Positions 1-12,200 of a stretch of DNA of 64,000 nt are shown one piece after another. A program made the translations under genes and the position numbers. The stretch lies in assembly GCF_047511655.1 (NCBI RefSeq), contig NC_133389.1, forward strand, positions 43,000,295 through 43,064,294. The letters are read 5' to 3'. The stretch is from Castor canadensis. Lineage: Eukaryota > Chordata > Mammalia > Rodentia > Castoridae. The notes beneath the pieces were generated by a model. That model worked only from the letters and a program-made list of their open reading frames with translations, made no database searches and was not told where the DNA came from. Each line of letters begins with the position of its first letter. Position 1 is the stretch's first letter.

Positions 1-862
1 TGAGATGTTGCTAAGATTTGAAGTAGATCTATACTGTATGTGATTGTTGTATTTGTTATTGCTTGGTATAATGGGACTTTGAACTCAGAATTCTTTCATT
101 CTCTTTTTTCATTAGTCAGTCTACAGCTGACTTGAAAGGTGGAGAGGAGTGTATTATAGGTTGATCATTATCTGCACAATACATTTCCTTGAGCCCATAT
201 TTGGCTTTGAATTATTCTGTGCTAAGCTACTCTTTTTAAATAGTACTTTGACATAAAGGAATTGTTTAACAGCCTGGCATAGCCTCAAAGTTTATTTTTT
301 GTTTTTTAATCCAAGCAATACCTTAGTTCAAGGCAAAGTAGGAACAATATTTGATATTTGATCTGGCCTGATCTTGTGATTTATAACACTACCATTGGAA
401 ATAATATATTTTCCTTTACCAACATGGCTGAGTAATTTCTGGGGATTTATTGAACGTAATACTAAATGTAGAAAGAAGATAACATTCAGAATCTGAAATA
501 GATATTTTGAAGATTATTGTGAATTCTTAGAAATTCAGAGATACCTGATTCAGATATTTGTAGATAATCTTAAAGGGTGAATATAAGCGGTATTTGTTTT
601 TTTAAAGTATTGATTACTTTCTTATATGTTTTGTAGATAATATGGGCAATGATTTTTCTTTTTTGTAAACTTTAAATGTCCCTTCTTGCATCCTCCACCT
701 CCTGTTAATTGGAGTCTGGTGTATTCCTCATACTATCACTTCCTCATAACTTTTTACATTGACGGTTTCTCTTTTCCTTGTCCCTCGCTGTGCCCTTATG
801 ACCTTGCTCTGTTGCTTTTTCCAAATTCCTGGCCCTCTCAGACCATGCTCAAATCTGAGGGG

Positions 863-965
863 TTTTGTTTATTTATTTATTTTTTTTGCAGAACTGGGTT
901 TTAAACTCATATCCCCCTACTTCCTAGGCTCTACCACTCTACCACTTGAGCCACGCCCTCAGCCC
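863..965 (-). repeat. tRNA-derived rodent SINE
   Basis: Antisense copy: T-rich tail, then gaactgggttttaaactcat, ctaccacttgagccac and cagccc. The minus strand carries the degenerate pol III A and B boxes. Confidence 0.75.
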
Positions 966-1249
966 TTAATCTCCGTTTTTTTCTTCTAAAGGAAAAAAAA
1001 ATTATTGATTATTTGAACTAGGGTTCTGATAGCAACATAAATAATGCAAAGCATGAATATAACACAGTGAGTGTTTAAAAAATAAAATAAGTATGCCACA
1101 GCAACAGTAGCTAACTGACTCCTGAGTGGTTAATCTGAGTTTTAAATTCCACTGATGTCACTTGCTTCTGAGGTTTTTCCTGATGTTGCAGCGAGATAAG
1201 CTAGGACTTACCTAACACCTTACCACATAGTGAATGGCTTAAAATGGGA

Positions 1250-1620
1250 GAAATTTATTCTCTCACAGTTCTGGAGACCAGAAGTTTGAAATTAAGGTGT
1301 TGGCAGGACATTTCCTCTTGAGGCTTCAGGTGCCTGTTGGCTTCCCTCTGTGGCTCCATGGCTCCATTTTTTGCCTTTGTTTTCATGTCTTTTCATGAGT
1401 GCATGCATGCTTGCAAAAATTTTCCTCCCTTTCTTTTATAAGAGCAATTTACACTGGATTTGGGGCCTACCTAGATAATCCAGAATGCTCTCCTCATCTC
1501 AAATTCCTTAACTACCTCTGCCAGGACCCCCTTCCAAATAAGGTAACATGCACAGATTCTAGGAATTAGGATGTGGATATATCTTTTTGGGAGCTCCATT
1601 CAACCCACTGTCAGTGGCTA
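1250..1620 (+). repeat. Old mammalian interspersed repeat, family not assigned
   Basis: Sequence of the type ttattctctcacagttctgg .. agaccagaagtttgaaatta .. ccttccaaataaggtaacat .. attcaacccactgtca. I recognise this pattern as a common old mammalian repeat but cannot give the family. Confidence 0.45.
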
Positions 1621-1957
1621 TACGAACTCTATGAAATAAAATTGTGCATACATTTGCATATGTTTTTATTTATATATAATTTTTAGCTCAGTGGTTAATC
1701 AAAGATGGTACTCAGTAAATGTTAATTCATGTCCTCTTTTTTAGGAACCTCTGTCCTCCAATGCCCTGAATTCCTGGAGGATTTCTGCAGTTAATAGTAC
1801 TGGATTCACAGTGTTCCCACTCTGCTTTATCCCCGGTAGCTGTCCTGCTGGTGACCATCAGAAAAGTCTGGTTCTTGCCTTTTACTTTCTCTCTGCTCTA
1901 CTCTCTTCTGCCCTCCCTGTCCCTTTTCAGACTACCACCTTCATATATATATATATT

Positions 1958-2042
1958 TATATATTTTTTTTCTTTTTTCTGTTACTGGGGATTGAACTCA
2001 GAGCCTCATGCTTTCTTGGCTGGTGCCTCAGACCACACCCTC
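1958..2042 (-). repeat. tRNA-derived SINE after a TA/T tract
   Basis: Antisense: an (AT)n plus T-rich tail at 1943-1980, then ggggattgaactcagagcct and gctttcttggctggtgcctc. Diverged. Confidence 0.65.
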
Positions 2043-2564
2043 TTAACTTTCCTTATCTGGCTCTTTCTCACTTTTGTTCATGCCATGTTTTATCCTCACA
2101 ATGATCTCCAGGCCTCTCACCCTCCTTTCTGGGTTTTCAAACTGTCCATGCACTGGGATCTCCCAGCTTAATTTTCGTTGCTACCAAACTCTACTCAGGT
2201 TGAATCATTCGTTCCCTGGATATGCTCTGTCCCTGTGCTCCTCAGAGCCTCTGCTTATACTGCCTGTCAATGGAAATGTTCTTTTCCCTCCTTCTTTTGT
2301 GCTGTAAATTGTTTATTCTTTCTGACAGCTTCCTTCACTCAGCCCATAGTCATGCTCAGACCCCTCCTCTTCCTAAGAACTTTCCTGGGACCTTGCTGAT
2401 CACCAGCCTTCCATTTCGGAAACTTAACTGCTTTCATTTTGTCACTTTTGCTGAACTCTGCCATTTTTGTTTTGTTTCCAAAGGTAACTTCTCTCTTGAA
2501 GGTTGACGGAGATCTTCTAATAGCATTGTTAAGAGGCTAAAAGGTGTGATGGTGAAGATAGCTT

Positions 2565-2765
2565 ACTAAAGCCAGACTTCTCCAACATAATAACTGTATG
2601 GACTTGGGCAAGTTACTTAACTACCTGTCTCAATTTTTTTATCTGCAGATTGAGAATAATACTAGCACACCTACCTTATAGGGCCGGTTGTGAAGATTAA
2701 ATAGGTTGGTACGTGTAAAGCATATCTAAGGATCCCTGGCAAAGAGTATATACTGTGCGTTAGGT
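2565..2765 (+). repeat. MIR SINE
   Basis: It contains the diagnostic core cttgggcaagttacttaac, then a tail like attgagaataatactagcac, then gtgaagattaaat and gtgtaaagcat in the MIR order. This is an ancient mammal-wide tRNA-derived element, sense to the gene. Confidence 0.8.
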
Positions 2766-3017
2766 TTCATTGTTTTTTAATTTAAGCTGTCATTTAAAGT
2801 CTTTTCTCCTTAGCCTTACCAGTATTTGACTTGGTTGATCATTCCCTCCTTCTTTAGTCTGTAGCTTCTTTACTTGTGTTTAAACCAAGATTATTTCACC
2901 TTGGAATTGTTTATCTTTGGGCCTCTTATTTGTGGCCTGCTTACATTGGATCTTTACCTTCTCATCTCCACTCTAGGTCATTTTTCCTGGTAATTAACCA
3001 TCCCAGTTCCAGTTTTT

Positions 3018-3100
3018 CCTTTTTCTTTTCTTTATTTTATTTTTGGTGGTATTGGGTTTTGAATTTAGGGTTTAACACTTGTTAGGCAAGTGCAGAGGGA
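3018..3100 (-). repeat. Partial tRNA-derived SINE
   Basis: T-rich tail followed by ggtggtattgggttttgaat and gttaggcaagtgcag. It stops before the cacttgagccac portion, so it is 5'-truncated relative to the element. Confidence 0.6.
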
Positions 3101-6100
3101 CACTGAGTTGGAGTTCTTCAAAGCCTAGCAACATTTCTAGGTGCCCACAGACTAGCACTTCCATCTCCTTACGAATACAAACAGTGCTTTCAGGGAATAA
3201 ACCTGCTTGTGGAAAGGGGTGGGGACACTTTATAGCAGTTCCTTAATTTTCTTGGTGGAGAAAGAGACAAGTTCATAAACCTCTTTCCTCATGCATCCTG
3301 GGTAGGATGCCTAGATGCTTTCATAAACTATTGTTTTCTGAAGTTTCCGCTTTTCCTTTTTCTTTCCTCTCCTTTTCTAATTGTGTTTTTAGCCCTTTCT
3401 CCCTGAAACCGTAACTGGTAAATAAGTTAGATTAATGTGACATTATGCAGAGGCAAATAGAAAATGAACTAAATGAAAGAACATACAACATGGTTTTAAT
3501 TAAGCTGCGGTGTTTTTAGTATACTTTTTGAGTTGTCTGGAGACCCAACAGCAAGAAAAGAAAGACTTTCCTGCTTATTTTCTGAATTGTAGCTTATTAC
3601 AAATTGCAATCGAAAGTTTAGACAGGGATTGCCTTTTAAAGTCTTGCCAACGAGACATTACATTTTATTTTGATGATAATTGGTAAGCATTTGGCTGAAC
3701 ATGGGTTAATGTAGTTGTGTTAGTCAGTGCTGTTGTGTTAGTCATGCTGGTTTGTTTAGTGTGACTTGCAATACTTTGGCACATCACTTTGTCCCTGTTA
3801 ACAGCTACTCTGTATTTAAACACACCTTCATTCCTTAATGGGTTTTAATCTTCAGGGATTAAACCTATGAGGACCATTAACTTGAAGAATGTAACTCACT
3901 TGGCTGTAAATGATTTTAAATAAGATAATAGATTTTCCACTGGAGAGCTTGGTGTCTACTTTTCTTTCCTTTTGCCCTCCATCTATCTATATGGTGAGTA
4001 CTAAATGCACACTCTTGGTAAATAACTCGCCTTTGTCACAGGTACCATCAGTAATTTTCCCCACTAACAGTTTTGTTACCTATAACTGTAAACTATATAA
4101 CTTTTTTAAAATGTATGTTTTCAGACACACAATAATTCACATTTTCTCTTACCTACCATCATCTACAGAAGTCTGAGTTTCTTTAGCTCATTTTTGCTGC
4201 TCTTGGGCAGGTCTGTATGTAGCTTACTAAAGAGTAAACATGATACTTATATTACTGGTATCAAATTGTATATATCACTTTGGAATTAAATAATCCAAGT
4301 TGCTGTCAACAAGTTGGCTTTAATAATCTATTTGGTACCTTTTCCCTGCACTTCAGATGAACTTTGGATCTTGGTTTAGGTAGAACTGTTAATGTTAGTT
4401 TGGCTTTTATTGAACATTTTCACACATTTTAGCTTTCTTTTTCCTCTTCATCTCTTTTCTTCAGTCTTTTAACACATGCTCAAGTGCAGAAACATAATAA
4501 AATCTTGTGGTGTTTGTAACCTTGTATAATACATTCAAGCCTAAACAAGTTAAGTCTAATTACAGGACTGCTTTCTAGAAAGCATGCAGACATATGCTTA
4601 AAAATGTTAGAGGTAAAGCTTATGTGAAACCTGAATTTCTGTTTATCTCTTCTGTGGATTAAAGGTGAAAGAAAAAGTCATTTTACTCTGCTTTTCTACT
4701 AGTTTTATTTATGCTGTGCTCATTACAAAAAAAAATGGGAAAGGAGATAGTAAACATTACATTTTGCTCCTCTTTCTACTGTCCTGAGAAGTAGAATACA
4801 GCCTAGAAAATTAGTTGTTGTTGTTAGCTTTTGCATTTAGCATTCATTTTTTGAGAGACTTTTTGCTGTGCTCAATGACAACTTCTCTTAACACTGACAG
4901 TCCTTTAACTGAGCCTTGTTCTTTTTTGATTTTTGTCTGAATGGAGAGAATTTAGAGTGAAAGAGGCTTTAAAATGGGATTATCTGAATAACACTGAATA
5001 ACCACTGGAACACAGTATAGCAATAAAAATAAGAATCAGATATTCTTGGTGCATAATATACTCATTTGTATAAAGAAGGAAGGAGAAGAAAATATATACA
5101 TATATGTATCTCTGAATGGAAATATCTCTAAATGAGGACATACAAAGCTGATAACCTGGGTAAAGGTAACTTAATGTCTTTTGTCATACTTTTTAAGGCT
5201 GCCTTTTTTAAATGAGGAAATTGGGATTCTGTGATCTGGCCCATGTTTTGCACCACACTAGCAGATGGGGGATAAGCAGAGGATTTTCTGACTTCAGTCC
5301 CCTGTCTGCCCAAGGACATGTGGCATGCCAGTCAGGTGTTCTGTTTTGTTGTCAGTTACCCAGTTTCTCCAACTGGAAGAAAGTAAGGACCTATTTTTGA
5401 AACACTTAGCACATAAGAATTAAGGTGACAAGCCTTAAAATGTGTATTGATTTTTGGTCGTGTGTATTTTTGCAATCTTTATAGGTAGATTGGTCATTGA
5501 AAGGGGGTGTAAAAGTTCAACTAATTAACTCTTAGAAATTACCAAAATAATGATTCTAGATCACCCCATTCCTCAAACACACTGAGATTTATGGGATACA
5601 TTGCAAGATCTTCATCCATACTAGACTAGTGATTTGTGGTATATTTACATTTAAATAAGGAATCCCTTCCCTTGTTTAGCTTTTGGTTTGAGGGAATTAA
5701 CACAGAATTAGAGAAAGTGAATTTTAAGCTATAGAATTGAGAACTTATAAAATATTTTTTTTGAAATGGCTAAGTTCATTTTACAGTAGAAAATCATTTA
5801 AGGATAAAGGACTTCACTGTAATTTTAGTTTGTTCATTTAGTTTCTTTCTGTTTAATAGATGGATACTGCCACTCTATTTTTCTCATCTATATTGTTTTA
5901 AAAATCAGTTTTTGTAAATTTTTAAAGTAGGAAATAGTCATCCTAGACTTCATTTTTTTCTTTGGGTATGTTAATTGCCCACAGGTAATTGAGTCAGTCT
6001 GTTTTCACAGGGTACTTTGCTAATTCTGAATATTGTCTTTTTTTTCTTATTGTTGTGCTGGGGGTACATTGTGTCATTTACAAAATGAATATTGCTAAGT

Positions 6101-6149
6101 AAGGAAAACTTACTGGATCATGACATTCTTCTTTTTTCTTCTTTTATAG

Positions 6150-6266
6150 CCAACACATATCTCTTTATGGTACAAGCTCGAGGTATAATGTTGAGAGAAA
6201 ATGTAAAAACAATAGGACATATGATCAGGTTGTACACAAATAAAAATGCTACCTTCAACGGGACAG
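6150..6266 (+). CDS. B4GALT6: B4GALT6 exon 2
   Basis: 117 nt. It is preceded by a pyrimidine tract ending in cttttatag and followed by gtaaga. It opens at the second base of an Ala codon (G from exon 1, then CC) and ends at the first base of an Asp codon. It encodes about residues 39-78: [11 protein letters not shown] onward, the lumenal stem just after the membrane anchor, ending near an NGT sequon. The 38-codon gap to the family start fits the usual exon 1. Confidence 0.96.
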
Positions 6267-9200
6267 GTAAGACTACTTCCTCCTTAATCCTGCTTTGCTT
6301 TGTTTCTTACCCTGTAGTCACAGATCAGTAAGATAGATCTTTTACGCTCTAGTTTTGGCTCTGATAAGTCCCTGTTAAAGATGAAAGTATCTCATTAAGT
6401 GTACTTGTAGATTATATTATTGTGAAAATCAGGGTTGTCCATCAAATTAGGCTGTATAAAGTTGTGATCTCAGTTCTTCCAAACACAAAAGAATATAAAC
6501 AGCAACTTCAACTTTTTCATTTCACCTATTGTATTTAAGAGAAATTAAGAGAATAATTGATTTATCTTTTTGTTTGAGACAGGGTCTCATTATGTAGCCC
6601 AGGCTGGCCTAGAATTCACCATTCTCTTGCCTCAGTGTTGAAATTATAGATGTGCACCACTATGCTTGCCTAATTTATTCATCTTAGTGAACTATGCTAC
6701 TGTTTGTTCATGCCCGTTCTAAAATGTTTTACCAACGGTATCTAGAAAACACTTTATTTGTAAGTACAGAATATTTTTAATAATCTTATGACTTTAAGGG
6801 GCTTATTTTAAGGAAACATAAAGCTAGTAGCTGGTCCTTTCTTATCTGGAAGTGGAGTCTCTGTTAAACTCATGTAAGATTAAGATCTACTAGGCCAAAC
6901 TAGTGATTTAATGATGGTGAAGTGGTGCGGTTGTATTTAACCATTGTGAAAGTTGCTGATGCTCCTTTATGGCAGTGTAGCTCTAGTGTCTTCCAAAGTG
7001 TTATAGGGTGTTACATTGAATGGATCACTGGGACTGTTAATTGCTGCACCCTCTATGTTCTTGTTTTAAACAGTTTAATATCAAATACAGTATAAAATGA
7101 AGACGTGTCAGCAGTTCTTTGTGCCACTGTAAACTTGCACTCATAATTCTCATTCTCTTTTCTTACCTCTCCAATAGAAAGTCTGTCTTTGCACTTTTTC
7201 TTAACTGTCGACCCTTCCAAGAAATTCGTAAGGGTTGCATACTAATTTGCAATTTAATGTCACAAATGCTTTTACAAAATTCATTATAGTTACTTGTCCA
7301 ATTTATGTATGATGCCACAAATCAAAACACTTATTGTTTTCCTTTAATCTTTTACCTTAAGTGCTTTTAGAAAATCTGTCTTAACATAGTAGATGTTTTA
7401 GTAATACAATAAAAGTCTCATTAACTGATATGTTGCATTAATTGGTCTTCTGAATTGTAGGTCAAATTTAGAAGTAAAAATATTTTAAAAGCTGATTTGG
7501 TACTGTGCTGGTTCTGTTACCTAAGGAGAAGGGAAATGGAGTTTGGGTTGGGAGCTGGGAGGTTCTGCCAGGTTCTTTTAGCCAGCATTTATTCAGCAGT
7601 TGGTATAGTTTGCATACTTTAGACATGGGAGATACAGCATTAAAAAGTACATTCTCTTTTTATGTGAGGAACTCTCTAGGCTCTGGGACAGGTGGAAACA
7701 TAAATAGTATAGTGCAGTTAGTTATTTCTTCACGGACTTATACAGATGTAAATTGCCAAAAAGACAATGGCCAAGCCAATCAGATGTACAAAGAGGTAAT
7801 TGAGCCTTAAGAGGAGAATCGACTACCACATAGAGACTTAATTAAAATGTAGATACAAAGGTAGATAGGTCATGATATTTATGAATTCATTTGATTTTTA
7901 AAAGTTTTTACACTGTACCTGACTTTATGCAGCATCACAATAAATATTTTTGTACAGAAATCATGTATTCTTAAATCAAACGATGCTTTCTTTGTATTCT
8001 GTGGAGCCAGGCAAATGAAGAAAACAAGATGTATTTATAGAATAATGACTGAAGCAGGTAGTAAGGGTCATACATTATAGTTGGTAGATTAGTTAGAAAT
8101 GACCCAGTACACTTCCTTATTTGATGGATTCATAAAGTAAGGCTGTCAGGCGTGGCACACCTGACATGAATTAGTGATAAGCAGACCAAAACTCTCATGC
8201 AGTTTCCATAATCCATTTTAAGGTTCCCTTTTGCAGGAAAAATAAAACCACTGAGAGGTATCCTTTGATCTTTTTTCTCCTTTTCCCTTAAGTGATGAGG
8301 TCTAGTTGAGAGAGAGGGACCTGTTCAGTAGGTGTACCCTTTTTCTTTGGTTGTGGTTCTGGAAGGGAGGAATCAGGTCAGGGACCAGAACTCATCTTAA
8401 TTGCATCCATTCATTAGATGAAATAATGTCTGTCTCTTACAGTGGTTGTGGTGGCTCTCTCAGATGCATCTGTCATGCATAACCTCTGGAAACTGTTCCT
8501 GACTTTGAAAGTAATGGTTATGCTTGATGGACACTGCTCACCTAGCCACTTCTGTGGGAATAATGATTTTGTGGGTTTATTACAGTAGAGTCTCCAAAAG
8601 CTTAAATCATCTTTGGCTATATTATCAGTTGTGTAGTGTTTATTTGTAGGACATTTCTGCTATGCCAGAGGCACTTTTGTAGATGCTGGAAATCAAAGAC
8701 AATTTGATTTCAATTAAAAGAGATATTCATACTAGTGGCCTCGTGGTGGACAGATTCGTATATACAAGATACATATCATTGGACAGATGACTCAAGGATT
8801 GAATTTGAACTCACGTTTGTTAGAGTTGTACTCTGAAAGTTTGTACTCCAACAAAGGAAGTGAATACACTGGGATAATGCTTACCTTGAGGCATTTAAAA
8901 ATTATTTGGTTCTTTAAAACTGTTAAAAGTGATTAGCATGTTCTTTTATGAAGGATTCAGTCATTCTAGAATTAGATTAAAAAGTGAAATTGCTTTCTCT
9001 GGCCCTCTTGTTGTCACCAGACTCCCCATGGGGAGTGACTGTTAACAATTTGTTGTGTATCAATGTCTAGAGAACTTGAAATTTCAGTGAGTTGGTGTGG
9101 GTCTATAGAATCATAGCATACAGAAAAAAGGAGGGGTCCACCTATTAATAAATTATACAAAGGAAGAAAATGTTCTGATTTAAAGTTAACCATATGACAT

Positions 9201-12200
9201 TAAGAAATTACTTAAGGGCTACATGATAAAGTTAATATTTTTCTGCCTAAGGTTTATTTTTAAATATCAGTTTTGGAACACACAAAGGCAGTGGACTCTG
9301 GGGAAAGTCTTATTTATCTTCCATTTCCACTGCTCCAAATGTGTAGTGTAAGTACTTAAGAAAAATTGACTGAATGAAGAGATGAGGAAAAAAAATCATA
9401 TTTATGTAGCTAGACTATCTGTTCTTTCTGGTCGCTTGTGCAAAAAAAAAAACTGCAAGATGAAATGTGTGTGTGTGGAGGGGGACTATGTAACTTGTGC
9501 AAAGGAACATATTGTTAATAGCCTCTTCTGTGTTTATCTGTGTTTCTTTCTGCCATCCTTTCCTCCCTCCCTTCTGATTGAACCCAAGACCTGAGCATGC
9601 TAAGCATGCCGAGCATGCCTTCTGCCGTGAGCTACACTCCAGCTCTATTCTGCTGTTTCTTGATTTACCAATTGTAACCTTTCCTACTGTGGAGGAAAGA
9701 CATTTACTTCATAGCACACTGCTTTCACATCCTCTTCACCCCCAGAATACTTGTATCAGGACTTAAGTTCAAATCAGTATTGCTTAGAGCGCGTAAATAA
9801 TGCTTCTCCCTCCCCCGCCCCAAGTCAAGGGATGGTCATTGTTTTGTGGGGCTTCTTGTTGACCGAGGTGGCCCATTTGCTAAGCTTTCTGTGCAGTACA
9901 GGTTTTTCCTAAGCTTTTTGGGCGCATGAATGCAGGGTTGAAATTTTCTCTCCTCCCATGTTACTCTTGAGAAGTGGACTGGTTTTTTCTTCCTGGAAAC
10001 TTTCAGGTTTTTTTTTTTTTTCTTTTCTTTTTTTAGGATTGTGAAATTTGACAACGAACACCTTTGTTTTTCTTGCTAGATATGACTGAGCCTGTCATTA
10101 TGGAAACACTTGTTCTTCAGTTCTATCAAATATTCCTATATTGTTTGTTTGCCTTCCTGCTATTTTTCTCTTTATTATAATCTCTTGGTTTGATTTCTGA
10201 AATTTTTACAAAATTCATTTGTAATCTTTAAGATTTCTTTTTGCGCTTGATTTTTAAAAGTATGTCTAATCTTTTAAAATGAAAAGAAAGGCATTTAAAA
10301 TTACATTATTAGTAAGTATTGAAATCTGTTGGTTAAAGATAAATAAGATATAAATCAAGGAGTCTGACCAAAATCTAATGCAGTACCCATAATAATAACC
10401 TCAGCTATTTTTAATGAAGTGACAAGAATCTAAATTCATGGCTAGAGAACTGGCTCCTACCACTAGTGAAGTTAGGAGTTCCCCATAAAAGGGAAACCAT
10501 TTTTAAAATACCACTTGAAATTTGATAAATACCTTGATCTATTTTAAAAAGCATTTTAAGGAAAGAATCAGAACCCCATTAGACTTCCTTATACTTATTT
10601 TATATATCGTGCTTTACCTGTGAAGTCTTTCAGCTGCATTTGAGTGAGATACAGAGTGTAGGCCTTGAGTGTTTCCTCCTTGAGCTGTCCCTGGATGCAC
10701 AAAACAGTGACCACTGAATTCTCCACTCCCCCATGGGTTGGAGGATTTTCATGTCAAGTGCTTTCTAGGGCTTCTACACAGAGGGACATTGTAAGATTCT
10801 CTTAATGAGACCTTCCCACTTCCTGGTGGAATAGGCCTTAGCAGTTGATGGTAGTCAGTCTTTTTATCATGTTGGGCTTTTCTGGCAATACAGTTAACAC
10901 CTCACTGATGTCCTATTAATTTTAGTGAAGTTCCATGCAGTCCTTTGGAATTAAACCTTCTTTTCTTCTTCTGTTTCTTCCTTGGTACGGGACTTGGGGA
11001 CCTTTGTCCATCCCATCAACCTGTGCTTAGTAGCCCTGGCAGGGCCCTGTTGCATAGGTGGGCCTGGAAGTGGGCTTTGTCTCTTTGAAGTGTGGTCCTG
11101 GCCCCCAGGCTGTAGCCCATAGCTCCATTTTGATATGAATAAGTGTTTATGTGTTCAGGAGAAGTACTTAGTTTGCTTTGGCTCTTCTCACGCACTTCAC
11201 AATTATACTTCTATCATTTTCCCATGGGTCATAAGTTTAGTTTTTAATCTCATTGGAGCAGATTACTGATAGAAAGAATACCTTCATGTTTTCCTGAAGT
11301 GTCTACTAGGGCTTCATTGTCTAGGAGACAAAACAGCTGTGGCTAATCAGCCGCTGCTGTCTCTTATCTCTTATTGGCTGCATTCTCCTCAGCCTGCTTT
11401 TCATCTGCATAGCAGGAAACTGGCATGTCCTGGTTCTCAGATCTGTATTTTAAAACTTTGCTCCAGAGAAGGACTGGAATGTGATGTCTGGTTCCGTGTT
11501 CAAAAATTCTAAGGCTCTAACTTTTTCTGTTAGATTAGGTGCTTATTTCTAACCCAGTCACTCAACAGCTACAACTATTAAATATTTATATGGGCCAGAG
11601 ATTGCTTTAAGTTCTTTAGATATTTTATTTATTTATTGTTTTGATGGTACTGGGATCCAAAATCAGGGCTTTGCACTTGTGAAGCAGGTACTCTACCACT
11701 TGAGCTGTGCCTCCAATCCTTTTTTGCTCTGGTTACTTTTGAGATAGGGTCTTATGTTATACTTGAGCCAGTCTAGACAGTGATCCTCCTCCTGTTTATG
11801 CTTCTTGCAGTAGCTGGAATGGACAGGTGTTTACTGTAATGCCAGTTTTTTCTGTTGGGATGGGGTTTCACAAACTTGCTTTACCTGGACTAGACTGGAA
11901 CTGTGATCCTCCCGATCTCAGCCTCTGTGGAGCTTGAGTGTGTACCACCACACCCAGCTATTGGTTGAGATGGAGTCTTTCCTCACAAACTTTTTACCCA
12001 GGCTGACCTCAAACCACGATCCTCCCAATCTCAGCTTCATGAGTAGCTGTGATTATAAGCCTTGGGCACCTGGCAATGTTTTATGTTATTTAAATTTGAA
12101 AATGACAGTAACAGGTAGGCATAGATGAAAAACTGCATAGTGTCTAACCCTCAAAGCAAGTATGTATTGGAGCAAGGATTTGAATGAAGGCATTTGACTT

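Larger units (their letters stand above)
1..6149 (+). other. B4GALT6 intron 1, 3' part
   Basis: Non-coding. It holds antisense tRNA-type SINEs near 0.86, 1.96 and 3.02 kb, an old unassigned mammalian repeat at 1.25-1.62 kb, and a MIR at 2.57-2.77 kb. From 3.1 to 6.1 kb I see no recognisable repeat or exon; the sequence is AT-rich and looks unique. Intron status follows from exon 2 at 6150. Confidence 0.8.
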
